DNA of 36,060 bases from an uncultured Alphaproteobacteria bacterium (GTDB lineage Bacteria; Pseudomonadota; Alphaproteobacteria; Methylaequorales; Methylaequoraceae), in the NCBI GenBank assembly GCA_902567115.1, contig CACFLF010000004.1, forward strand, positions 1-36,060. Reading direction: 5' to 3'. Every line of letters starts with the position of its first letter. The first letter of the stretch is position 1. This document shows, piece after piece, positions 8,010-15,896 of the stretch. The position numbers were made by a program, and so were the translations under genes. Below the pieces are notes generated by a model. It was given only the letters and a program-made list of their open reading frames with translations, had not been told where the DNA came from and made no database searches.

Positions 8010-8604
8010 GAGTATGTATTACCAAAATAAAAAAAATTCCACAATTCCTAAAGAATGGTTTTTTTTCAACCCCGAAAATTTATCAGATAGTAAAAAATTA
8101 AATCATTTATCAAAAAACGTAGGTGTAGTATTCTTTAATAAAAATTTAAACGTTTACAATTTTCTAAAAAAAATTGAACCATGTATAAAGTTTTGTAGAA
8201 AAAAAAAAATTAAATTTGTTATTCCTTTTTCGAAATTTTGGTGTAGTAAGTATCACGCATTCGGAATGATGATTGAAATAAATAAAAAATCAAAAAAATT
8301 TCATTTAACAAAAAATAAATACAAAAATTATTTTACTGTAGCAAAGGTACATAACCTCAAAGAAGCTTTTTTAGCGAAAAGTTTTATTGATTTAATATTT
8401 CTCTCACCAGTTCTAAAAACTCATTCATATCCTGAAAAAAAACCTTTAAGCAACTATATTTTTATTTCTCTTTGTTTTTTTTTTAAAGAAGAGGTAATTT
8501 TTGCACTAGGGGGTGTAAATTACAAAAATTTTAAGTCTATGAAGAATAGGAATTTACACGGTTTTGGGGCAATCAGTTGTTTTGACAATAATGAAAAAAT
8601 ATAA
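8008..8604 (+). CDS. Degenerate ThiE/TenI-like barrel protein
   Basis: The 198-residue protein shows the late strands of the thiamine-phosphate-synthase/TenI barrel: [41 protein letters not shown] and [14 protein letters not shown]...GFGAIS, which parallel the ThiE segments for phosphate and product binding. The early catalytic motifs of true ThiE (QLRxK, NDR, GxHLGQ) are not recognisable, and the sequence is very rich in Lys, Asn and Phe. Catalysis of thiamine-phosphate synthesis is doubtful; a binding or regulatory role is possible. Start choice: ATG at 8008 shares CATG with yggS, and an ATG two codons later (8014) is an alternative. The 3' end overlaps leuS by 14 bases. Confidence 0.6.
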   Translation: MSMYYQNKKNSTIPKEWFFFNPENLSDSKKLNHLSKNVGVVFFNKNLNVYNFLKKIEPCIKFCRKKKIKFVIPFSKFWCSKYHAFGMMIEINKKSKKFHLTKNKYKNYFTVAKVHNLKEAFLAKSFIDLIFLSPVLKTHSYPEKKPLSNYIFISLCFFFKEEVIFALGGVNYKNFKSMKNRNLHGFGAISCFDNNEKI

Positions 8605-11116
8605 TCCAGAAATCATTGAGAAGAAGTGGCAAAACTATTGGGCAGAAAAACGGATATATAAATCCAAGGCAGATAGAACAAAAAAAAAATTTTATGTTCT
8701 AGAAATGTTTCCTTATCCTTCTGGAAAAATTCACATGGGACATTTAAGAAATTATACAATAGGTGATGTTACTGCAAGATTCTACAAACTTAATGGTTTT
8801 AATGTTTTACATCCGATGGGTTGGGATAGTTTTGGGATGCCGGCGGAAAATGCTGCCATAGAGAATAATGTAAATCCCAAAGAATGGACTGAAAAAAACA
8901 TTAAGAGTATGAAATCACAATTAATGAGAATTGGACTATCAATTGATTGGGAACGCGAAATATCAACTTGTGACGCAAGTTATTACAAACATCAACAAAA
9001 GATTTTTATAGAATTTTTCAAAAATGGGCTTGTTTATAAAAAGGATAGTTTTGTTAATTGGGATCCGATTGATAAGACTGTATTAGCAAATGAACAAGTA
9101 ATTGATGGAAAAGGTTGGCGATCTGGAGCAATCGTTGAGAAAAAGAAACTGTCTCAATGGTTTCTTAAGATTTCTAAATTTTCAGAAGAGCTTTTAAGTG
9201 ATTTAAATCAGTTAGAAAATTGGCCAGATAAAGTCAAATTAATGCAAAAAAATTGGATCGGAATGTCTGAAGGAGCTGAAATAAAATTCAGGGTGTCCCA
9301 ATTAAAATTATCAATTGACGTTTTTACAACAAGACCTGAAACAATCTTTGGAGCAAGTTTTATCGCATTATCAGTTGAACATCCCCTTTCGTCAAAATTT
9401 TTAGATGATGAAAAATTTTTAGAATTTAGGAACAAGTGTTTAAAAATGCAGGAAACAAAGGATTCTGTCCAAGAAAAAATTGGATTTCATACATCTCTTT
9501 TTGCTCAACATCCTTTTATTAAAAACCAAAAAATTCCAATATTTTTTTCTAATTATGTATTGATTAATTACGGAAATGGAGCAATTTTCGGATGCCCAGC
9601 TCATGACGAAAGAGATTATCATTTTGCAAAAGAATTTAACATTCCAATAAAGTGTATCATAAAAGACAAAGAAAAAGTACTTCCTTATTGTGAAACTAAT
9701 GAGGCAGATATACTAATAAACTCTGAATTCCTTAACGAAAAAAATATAAAAGACGGAAAAAAAACGATTGTTGAAAAAATTGAGAGGTTAAAAATTGGAA
9801 GAAAATGTGTAAAGTTCAGATTAAAAGATTGGGGTATATCACGACAAAGATATTGGGGATGTCCTATTCCTATAATTTACAGAAAAGACGGAGAAATACT
9901 GGCTGTAGAGGACAGTGAATTACCAATTAGGCTGCCAAATGATATTAAATTAAAGTCAACTGGAAACCCTCTTGAAAATCACCCGCACTGGAAAAAAACT
10001 AAATGTTCAAAAACTGGAATGGATGCAATTAGAGAAACAGATACTCTCGATACATTTTTTGATTCGTCATGGTATTTTTTAAGATTCTGTTCGCCAATAT
10101 CATCAAAGGAACCTTTTGAGGATGAAGACATTTCTTATTGGATGCCGGTAGATCATTATATCGGTGGGGTAGAGCATGCAATTTTGCATTTACTTTATTC
10201 TAGATTTTTTGTTAGAGCATTGAAGGTTTGTGGAAAGCAACTTCCTAAGGAGCCTTTCAAAAAACTTATAACACAAGGCATGGTCTGTCATGAAACTTTC
10301 AGCACAAAAGATAACAAATGGATAGAGCCAAAAAACGTTATAAAAGAAAAAGGAGCTTATTGGACTAATAAAGGCGGTAAAACAATAGAAGTTCTAAAGG
10401 GCAGATCAGAAAAAATGAGTAAATCCAAAAAGAACATTGTAGATCCTGATTCAATTGTGTTTACATATGGTGCAGATACTGCACGTCTTTTTATGATATC
10501 AGACTCTCCTCCAGAAAGAGACTTAGAATGGTCTTTAGACGGTATCAAAGCAATGAATAAATACCTAGAGAAAATTTATAGTCTACTTTCGTCAGAATTT
10601 AACTTTACAATTACCTTTCATAAAGACAAAAAAATGTTAGATAAAGAAAAAAGAGCATATGAATTTACTAATAAAACTATTTATACTTTTTCAGAGGATA
10701 TAAAAAACTATAGATTCAATAAAGCCGTAGCAAAATTACGTGAATTATCAAATCATCTTATTAAAGAAAAATTGGTAGGGGAAATATTTAATTATTGTTG
10801 GTCGATTTATTTAAGATTAATCTATATCATCACGCCACACTTTTCCCAGGAGTTAGTTTCTAAATCTGGATCTGATCAAATAATTGAAAATATGAAGTGG
10901 CCACAAGCCGACTTAAGCAAACCTTCAAATAACAAGGTAATTATGGTTGTTCAAATAAATGGGAAAAAAAAAGGTATTATTAAAGTAGATGAAAATATAA
11001 AAAAAGACAGATTAATTGAAACAGTAGTTGGAAGCCAAGAAAATTACAATATAAATATTAAGAATACAAAAAAAATAATATTTATACCTAATAAAATAAT
11101 TAACTTTGTTGTATGA
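8591..11116 (+). CDS. leuS: Leucyl-tRNA synthetase
   Basis: Class I synthetase that charges tRNA-Leu. With the ATG at 8591 it is 841 residues, beginning [17 protein letters not shown]. Seen in order: the HIGH-type motif in [14 protein letters not shown] (HMGH at residues 48-51), [10 protein letters not shown], the CP1 editing domain with [12 protein letters not shown] and [13 protein letters not shown], the [11 protein letters not shown] motif, and the KMSKS loop (residues 608-612), then the anticodon-binding and C-terminal domains. The track extends nine codons upstream to a TTG; I reject that in favour of the ATG, which matches the family. It leads leuS-lptE-holA, in which each gene overlaps the next by four bases (ATGA). 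Confidence 0.98.
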   Translation: MKKYNPEIIEKKWQNYWAEKRIYKSKADRTKKKFYVLEMFPYPSGKIHMGHLRNYTIGDVTARFYKLNGFNVLHPMGWDSFGMPAENAAIENNVNPKEWTEKNIKSMKSQLMRIGLSIDWEREISTCDASYYKHQQKIFIEFFKNGLVYKKDSFVNWDPIDKTVLANEQVIDGKGWRSGAIVEKKKLSQWFLKISKFSEELLSDLNQLENWPDKVKLMQKNWIGMSEGAEIKFRVSQLKLSIDVFTTRPETIFGASFIALSVEHPLSSKFLDDEKFLEFRNKCLKMQETKDSVQEKIGFHTSLFAQHPFIKNQKIPIFFSNYVLINYGNGAIFGCPAHDERDYHFAKEFNIPIKCIIKDKEKVLPYCETNEADILINSEFLNEKNIKDGKKTIVEKIERLKIGRKCVKFRLKDWGISRQRYWGCPIPIIYRKDGEILAVEDSELPIRLPNDIKLKSTGNPLENHPHWKKTKCSKTGMDAIRETDTLDTFFDSSWYFLRFCSPISSKEPFEDEDISYWMPVDHYIGGVEHAILHLLYSRFFVRALKVCGKQLPKEPFKKLITQGMVCHETFSTKDNKWIEPKNVIKEKGAYWTNKGGKTIEVLKGRSEKMSKSKKNIVDPDSIVFTYGADTARLFMISDSPPERDLEWSLDGIKAMNKYLEKIYSLLSSEFNFTITFHKDKKMLDKEKRAYEFTNKTIYTFSEDIKNYRFNKAVAKLRELSNHLIKEKLVGEIFNYCWSIYLRLIYIITPHFSQELVSKSGSDQIIENMKWPQADLSKPSNNKVIMVVQINGKKKGIIKVDENIKKDRLIETVVGSQENYNINIKNTKKIIFIPNKIINFVV

Positions 11117-11610
11117 AAATTAAAATAATTTTTAAAATTTTTGTTGTTTATTTTTTAAGTTCTTGTGCATACAAGCCTTTGTACAAAATGACAAATTTTT
11201 ATTATCCCCACAAGGTGAAAATTGTAATTAAGTCAAAAGAAAAATATGAGAACAATGCATCCACGATGAAATTACTTTTAGATGAAAGGCTTAATTCAAA
11301 AAGTTCTAAAGACTCTAATTTAAAGTTAGTCGTTTCAATTGAGCGGGTTGTGTCTAGTATGGGCATAAACAAGGATTTGAGTTCTGATGCACTTATGCTT
11401 GTAATTGAAGCTAGGTATGTTTTTCTTGATAAAAAAGGAGAATTAACCTCAGGCAGTTTAAGGAATACAGGAAGTTTTAACTATACAAATAACAATTATG
11501 CAAATATTGTTTCTATGGAGGATACTTCAAAAAAATTAGTAAGATCTTTATCTACTGATCTTGCTGATTTAATTCTCGCTTTGTCCATCAAGAGAAAAAT
11601 TAGTCCATGA
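11113..11610 (+). CDS. lptE: LPS-assembly lipoprotein LptE
   Basis: Outer-membrane lipoprotein that plugs and stabilises the LptD translocon for lipopolysaccharide. The 165-residue protein has a lipoprotein signal with FLSSC (Cys 18) followed by AYKPLY, the usual LptE start after the lipidated Cys, and then a small alpha/beta domain. Sequence conservation in this family is low, so the call leans on the AYKPLY motif, size and position between leuS and holA, where lptE lies in many proteobacteria. It implies that the cell makes an LPS outer membrane. It overlaps both neighbours by four bases. Confidence 0.85.
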   Translation: MKIKIIFKIFVVYFLSSCAYKPLYKMTNFYYPHKVKIVIKSKEKYENNASTMKLLLDERLNSKSSKDSNLKLVVSIERVVSSMGINKDLSSDALMLVIEARYVFLDKKGELTSGSLRNTGSFNYTNNNYANIVSMEDTSKKLVRSLSTDLADLILALSIKRKISP

Positions 11611-12638
11611 TTGTAAAGTTTGATGATTTTGAAAAAAAACCAGAAAGCTTTCGTTCATTTCGGTTTTTTTTATTTTACGGTCCGAATTACGGAAAAGTTT
11701 GTGATTGTGCCAATCTTATTAAAAGCTCTAAAAATGTTGAGCAAGACTACGAAGTAATAAACATTTTCTCAGATGAAATAAAAAAAGACGATCTATCGAG
11801 AATCTTTATTGAAAGCTCAACGCCAAATATTTTTAGTTCAAAAACTTTTTTGTGCTTTCATCTTAACAGTGAAAAAATCAGTAAAGAGATAACTTCAATT
11901 ATTTCAAAAGAAACTAATAAGGATTTAATTGTTGTCTTAAAATGTAATCAACTGAGTCCCCGATCTCCGTTAAGGTCTTTTTTTGAAAAAAACAATCATT
12001 CTATTTCAGTTGCTTGTTACGAGGAAAGTGAAAGAGAAAAATATATATATATTAAAAAATTTTTACAAAATGAAGGGGTAAAAGTTTCAGAGGCTCTAAT
12101 AAATTTGTTAACAAACAATCTATCAAATCAAAGACTGGAAATTAAAAGTGAGCTTGAAAAAATAATTATACTGCACAATAATGATCCAGAAAAAAAATTC
12201 ATGTACGACACTTTTTCTTTTTTATCAGACTCACTTAACAACGACGATACAAGGTTTATTTTTTCACTTGCATCCAAGGAGAAAAAGGGATTTGTTAAGA
12301 ATTTTAATAAATTTACGGACTATGGCTCCGATAATATGAAATTAATAACTTACCTTCTTGAGCACTTTTTTAGGCTACTTGTAATCAAGATTAAAGCTTA
12401 CGAAGGTATTGACGTTAGCAGTGCTATTAAACAACTAAAACCTCCTGTCTTCTTTAAAAATTTACCAGAATTTCGACAACAGCTAAAAATGTTTTCAATA
12501 AGTGAATTAAAGTTTGTCATAGAAAAACTATTGATTTCGAAGCAAGAATTTATGCGTGGCAAGTGGTCGTCTTCATCCACATTTATGTTAAATCTAATTC
12601 TTTTTTTAAGCTCAAAATTTTATCCAAAAAATTCTTAA
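11607..12638 (+). CDS. holA: DNA polymerase III subunit delta
   Basis: Delta subunit of the clamp loader, which opens the beta sliding clamp. The 343-residue protein has the HolA pattern: FLFYGPNYGKVCDCANLI at the degenerate AAA+ nucleotide fold, LSNQRLEIKSELEKIIL in the middle domain, and a helical C-terminal collar domain with an LLVIKIKAYEG-type segment. It overlaps lptE by four bases (ATGA). Its last 56 bases overlap the 3' end of coaE on the opposite strand, the longest convergent overlap in the window, so the end of each gene constrains the other. Confidence 0.93.
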   Translation: MIVKFDDFEKKPESFRSFRFFLFYGPNYGKVCDCANLIKSSKNVEQDYEVINIFSDEIKKDDLSRIFIESSTPNIFSSKTFLCFHLNSEKISKEITSIISKETNKDLIVVLKCNQLSPRSPLRSFFEKNNHSISVACYEESEREKYIYIKKFLQNEGVKVSEALINLLTNNLSNQRLEIKSELEKIIILHNNDPEKKFMYDTFSFLSDSLNNDDTRFIFSLASKEKKGFVKNFNKFTDYGSDNMKLITYLLEHFFRLLVIKIKAYEGIDVSSAIKQLKPPVFFKNLPEFRQQLKMFSISELKFVIEKLLISKQEFMRGKWSSSSTFMLNLILFLSSKFYPKNS

Positions 12639-13200
12639 CTTTTTTTTTTACTATTTTAATGTCTTCTTCCGTATCGATATCCAAAGAGATCCATTTTTCC
12701 TCAACAACTGAATAATCGGTTTGTGTTTTTTTTATGTGATTAAACTTAGCATTAGTCATATTTTTTCTTTTCAATACTCTTTTCTTTTGAACCTCCTCTG
12801 AGACGTGGGTTCGTATGATAAAGTCAAATTTTCTTTGAAGTTTTTTTTCAAATAACAGGGGGATATCTAAAAAGACGACTGGCTCATTACAGTTTTTCTC
12901 AAAAAACTTTTCTTTTCTTTCCCAAACTTTTGGGTGCACTATTTGCTCTAATATTTTTAATTCTTCTGTGTTAGAAAACACAAATTCTCCAAGTTTAGCT
13001 CTGTCAATTTTATTTTTTTTAATAAGACCTGAAACTTTAGATTTAAACTCTTTACTTATTTCGTTAATTAAGTCCTGTTTAAGCAAAGCCTTTTTGACCT
13101 CTTTGTCTGAATCAAAAACTTTAAAGCCAAGTTCTCTAATAATTTTCGTAATTGTTGATTTACCACTTCCGATATTTCCTGTAATTGCAATTTTAATCAT
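12583..13200 (-). CDS. coaE: Dephospho-CoA kinase
   Basis: Last step of coenzyme A synthesis: phosphorylates the ribose 3'-hydroxyl of dephospho-CoA using ATP. The Walker A loop GNIGSGKST is at residues 8-16, followed by FDSDKEVKKAL, LEQIVHPKVW and VVFLDIPLLFEKKL, which are the CoaE landmarks. Length of 205 residues is normal. It is downstream of maf and aroE, with a four-base overlap with aroE, forming the maf-aroE-coaE group typical of alphaproteobacteria. The usual next gene, dnaQ, is absent here and appears at 35.4 kb. The C-terminus runs 56 bases into holA on the other strand. Confidence 0.97.
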   Translation of the reverse strand: MIKIAITGNIGSGKSTITKIIRELGFKVFDSDKEVKKALLKQDLINEISKEFKSKVSGLIKKNKIDRAKLGEFVFSNTEELKILEQIVHPKVWERKEKFFEKNCNEPVVFLDIPLLFEKKLQRKFDFIIRTHVSEEVQKKRVLKRKNMTNAKFNHIKKTQTDYSVVEEKWISLDIDTEEDIKIVKKKVKNFLDKILSLKKELDLT

Positions 13201-14033
13201 TTTTTTAGTATTTTGATGATTTCATTGATGTGAGAATCCTCTGGCATTATTCCAAACCACCGATAAAATGATTCTGCAGCTTGCCGAGCAAGCATATAAA
13301 ACCCGTTTGTATTCTGTAGCTTATTATTAACTGCTAACCTCATAAGAGGAGTATGAGCTGGTTCATAAACTATGTCATAAACCAACGCTTTTTTGTTCAT
13401 TGAAGCAAGCTCGATAGCAAGAGGATTCTTTCCATTCATCCCGCATGATGTACAGTTTACAAGCAAGTCGACGTCATTCATAGAGTTAGAGCTTAGATGT
13501 GAAATTTCGAAAATTTTTTTTGCTTGAGTAAATTTATCAAAGTGCTTAATTAGCTTTACGCCTGAAGATTTTGTCCTATTAATTATTCTTATAATATTTG
13601 GACTTAAGTCTATTAAACTTGAAACAATTCCGTAGGCAGCTCCTCCTGCTCCTATACACATTACATTGGTATTGGAATTGATATTGAAACTTAAATCATT
13701 CTTTAGAGAGGATATAAATCCAATTCCGTCTGTATTTGCTCCAATTATCTTGTCTTTTTCCTTGTAAACGGTGTTTATTGCATTGCTTCGCAAAGCAGAT
13801 TCTTCCACTTCATCTACAAAATCTGTCATTATTTTTTTATATGGAATTGTAACATTCAAACCTTGGATGTTGCCATCTCTTACTTGCTGTATTAAGTCCT
13901 TAATTTCTGTTTTATCTACTTCTAGCTTATCGTAACTTGCATTGAGCGAATATTTTTTAATCCAACAATTGTGTATTACTGGTGATCTCGAATGTTTAAT
14001 CGGTTTGCCTATAACGTATAATTTATTTTCCAT
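13197..14033 (-). CDS. aroE: Shikimate 5-dehydrogenase
   Basis: NADPH-dependent reduction of 3-dehydroshikimate to shikimate in aromatic amino-acid synthesis. The 278-residue protein has the substrate site KPIKHSRSPVIHN, the catalytic lysine (Lys 66) in LNVTIPYKK, GANTDGIGF, the nucleotide fold GAGGAAYGIV followed by NRT for NADPH, and the C-terminal MLARQAAESFYRWFG. It overlaps the end of maf by 11 bases and coaE by four, so the three are probably translated from one message starting near the candidate origin. Confidence 0.97.
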   Translation of the reverse strand: MENKLYVIGKPIKHSRSPVIHNCWIKKYSLNASYDKLEVDKTEIKDLIQQVRDGNIQGLNVTIPYKKIMTDFVDEVEESALRSNAINTVYKEKDKIIGANTDGIGFISSLKNDLSFNINSNTNVMCIGAGGAAYGIVSSLIDLSPNIIRIINRTKSSGVKLIKHFDKFTQAKKIFEISHLSSNSMNDVDLLVNCTSCGMNGKNPLAIELASMNKKALVYDIVYEPAHTPLMRLAVNNKLQNTNGFYMLARQAAESFYRWFGIMPEDSHINEIIKILKK

Positions 14034-14634
14034 GTTTGATCTTCTTTATTAAATCTTTTATTGGGAAACCTAAGATCGTTTCTCGATCTCCATCGATTAT
14101 ATTTAAAAACTTATGCTTTGAATTCTCTTCAATTTTATATGATCCAACAGTCGTAAGGACAGTTTTTTTGTTATTTTTCACATACAATTTTATATCATTT
14201 TGGGGAATATTTGCAAAAAACAATGATGCCGCTTTAACCTGTTGAAAGAAAAACTTTCCTCTTTGAATAACATAAATAGAACTATATAGTTTATGAATTT
14301 TATTTCTTAAAAATAATAATTTTTTCGTTGCCTCCTCGAGACTTTTTGGTTTACTGATTACTTTGTTTTCACATATTAGAATTTGATCTGAAGCAATAAT
14401 AATTTCATTAGGATAATTTTCTAAAACTGATAACGCTTTTTCTCTTGCAATTCTAACCGCCATTTCTTCTGGATTTGTTTTTTGTTTTTTGTATTTTTCC
14501 TCTTCTACATTATGTGGAACATTAATAACGTCCGAAAAATATTTATTCAACATTTTATTTCGCACTACACTTGACGAAGCGAGGATAACTTTTGAGAACT
14601 TTGTGTGTTTCTTCTTTTTTTCTCGTTCTACCAC
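14023..14634 (-). CDS. maf: Maf-family nucleotide pyrophosphatase
   Basis: Maf/YhdE-type enzymes hydrolyse modified or canonical nucleoside triphosphates to monophosphates. Landmarks are VILASSSVVRNKML near the N-terminus, AREKAL, IIASDQILI and TTVGSYKIEE. The track gives 249 residues from an ATG at 14772, but the first 46 residues have no Maf similarity and cover the DnaA-box spacer. I choose the GTG at 14634, preceded by an AGAAAG stretch, which gives 203 residues, the usual Maf size; an ATG at 14685 is the other option. It is the first gene of maf-aroE-coaE and is divergent from hemE. Confidence 0.88.
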   Translation of the reverse strand: MVEREKKKKHTKFSKVILASSSVVRNKMLNKYFSDVINVPHNVEEEKYKKQKTNPEEMAVRIAREKALSVLENYPNEIIIASDQILICENKVISKPKSLEEATKKLLFLRNKIHKLYSSIYVIQRGKFFFQQVKAASLFFANIPQNDIKLYVKNNKKTVLTTVGSYKIEENSKHKFLNIIDGDRETILGFPIKDLIKKIKHGK

Positions 14635-14658
14635 TATTCTTTCTATTTTGTCCTTTTT

Positions 14659-14667
14659 TTGTCCACA
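14659..14667 (+). promoter_or_regulatory. DnaA-box-like 9-mer TTGTCCACA
   Basis: One mismatch (third base) to the DnaA consensus TTATCCACA, oriented on the plus strand inside the maf-hemE spacer. It would be the left-most box of the candidate origin. Confidence 0.5.
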
Positions 14668-14775
14668 AGTTGACAATGTGTACATATTTCTTAACACTAT
14701 AATAAACACTATTATGTTTTTTTTTTCCACTTTCTTCGTTTTTGTTTTCGTTGCCTTCCAACATTTTACCACATT

Positions 14776-14784
14776 TTTTCCACA
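14776..14784 (+). promoter_or_regulatory. DnaA-box-like 9-mer TTTTCCACA
   Basis: One mismatch (third base) to TTATCCACA on the plus strand. A weaker TTTACCACA lies three bases before it (14765-14773) and TTTTCCACT is at 14723-14731, giving a cluster in the same orientation. Confidence 0.5.
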
Positions 14785-14847
14785 AACTTATTACTTCATT
14801 TCCTGTTGGTAATCTGTTAATAAAGTTTATCAACTTAATTATATGTA

Positions 14848-14862
14848 CAACAACAACAACAA
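14848..14862 (+). repeat. (CAA)5 trinucleotide tract
   Basis: Five tandem CAA units in the non-coding spacer about 30 bases before hemE. It is followed by the AT-rich TTATTATTAATAAAAC, a plausible easily melted segment. Function is unknown; it could be part of the origin or of the hemE leader. Confidence 0.7.
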
Positions 14863-14891
14863 CCTTATTATTAATAAAACTTAAGTAGTAG

Positions 14892-15896
14892 ATGAAAATT
14901 GTTAACAGAATTCCCATTTGGTTTATGCGACAAGCAGGCAGATATCTCCCCGAATATATGGAAATTAGGGCAAAGAATTCTGACTTCCTAAAACTTTGTC
15001 TTGATCCTGACCTCGCCTCAGAAATATCACTTCAACCCCTAAAACGTTTTGATCTTGATTTTATTATTCTCTTTTCAGATATTCTTGTAATCCCTCATGC
15101 TCTTGGACAAGAGGTCACATTTTTAAAAAATCACGGCCCTCTTTTGAAAAGTATTTATTCCAAAAAGGATCTCGACTATAAGAACTTAAACAAAGCTCTA
15201 GACAAGATCTCTAATATTTTTGAAACCATAAAAATACTAAACTCAAAAAAAAAAAAAAAAAACTTAATTGGTTTTTGTGGAGGTCCATTTACCGTTCTAA
15301 ATTACATGATAGAGGGCGGTACATCTAAAACCCATAGTAAAATAAAAACATTCATAAAGAACAAGAAAGATGAAGCTAATGACATAATTAAAATAATTAC
15401 TGAGATTTCAATTGAATATCTAAAAAATCAAATTGAAAATGGGGCAAACTACGTTCAGATTTTTGAATCGTGGGCGGGGCTCTTAGAAAACGAAGAATAT
15501 ATAGATTTTATAATAAAACCAAATCAACAAATTAGCAAAGAAATAAGAGAATTCTCAAAACCAACGAAAATAATTCACTTTCCAAGAGGCTCACGGAAAA
15601 ACTATAAAATATTTACGGAAGAAGTGAAGTGTGATGTACTATCTCTAGATCAAACCTATCCAAAAGAATTGCTAAGCCTTCTTAGAGAAAAAAGAATAAC
15701 TGTTCAAGGAAATTTAGACCCGCAAGAACTATTAAAAGAGGGAGAACGGGTAGAAGAAAAAACGAAAGAAGTTTTAGAAAAATTCAAAAAAAATAACCAT
15801 ATATTTAACTTATCTCATGGGATATTACCGAAAACTAAAATAAGTAATATCGAGAAAGTAATAAAAGTAGTGAGAGATTATGAAACTTCCAAATAA
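14892..15896 (+). CDS. hemE: Uroporphyrinogen decarboxylase
   Basis: Converts uroporphyrinogen III to coproporphyrinogen III in heme synthesis. The 334-residue protein opens with the family signature RIPIWFMRQAGRYLPEY and contains ILFSDILVIPHALG, the second signature region FCGGPFTVLNYMIEGG, the substrate-pocket segment QIFESWAG, and VQGNLDP near the end. The ATG at 14892 is the only sensible start and has no strong Shine-Dalgarno sequence. It is the first gene to the right of the candidate origin and overlaps hemH by 17 bases. An unusually long adenine run in the middle encodes consecutive lysines. Confidence 0.97.
   Translation: MKIVNRIPIWFMRQAGRYLPEYMEIRAKNSDFLKLCLDPDLASEISLQPLKRFDLDFIILFSDILVIPHALGQEVTFLKNHGPLLKSIYSKKDLDYKNLNKALDKISNIFETIKILNSKKKKKNLIGFCGGPFTVLNYMIEGGTSKTHSKIKTFIKNKKDEANDIIKIITEISIEYLKNQIENGANYVQIFESWAGLLENEEYIDFIIKPNQQISKEIREFSKPTKIIHFPRGSRKNYKIFTEEVKCDVLSLDQTYPKELLSLLREKRITVQGNLDPQELLKEGERVEEKTKEVLEKFKKNNHIFNLSHGILPKTKISNIEKVIKVVRDYETSK
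15245..15262 (+). repeat. Poly-A run of about 18 bases inside hemE
   Basis: A homopolymer of about 18 adenines encodes a run of lysines in HemE, between the segments ILNS and NLIGFCGG. The reading frame is intact across it in this sequence. Confidence 0.85.

Larger units (their letters stand above)
14635..14891. other. oriC: Candidate chromosomal replication origin (oriC) between maf and hemE
   Basis: Non-coding spacer of about 257 bases flanked by minus-strand maf-aroE-coaE and plus-strand hemE-hemH-hemJ-rho, so the flanking operons point away from it. It holds several plus-strand near-matches to the DnaA box TTATCCACA: TTGTCCACA and TTTTCCACA (one mismatch each), TTTTCCACT and TTTACCACA (two each). 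It also holds AT-rich stretches near hemE that could unwind and a (CAA)5 tract. In Caulobacter and Rickettsia the origin lies beside hemE, which supports the call. I cannot compute skew here. It is the longest clearly non-coding stretch in the window. Confidence 0.65.

Noticed and set aside
14635-14772. N-terminal 46 residues of the track version of Maf
   Set aside because: Not part of the Maf family, covers the DnaA-box cluster, and a GTG at 14634 gives the normal length.
14555-14917. 120-residue minus-strand ORF across the maf-hemE spacer
   Set aside because: It overlaps maf in another frame and the hemE start, has low-complexity Val/Lys/Asn content and covers the candidate origin; no protein similarity.
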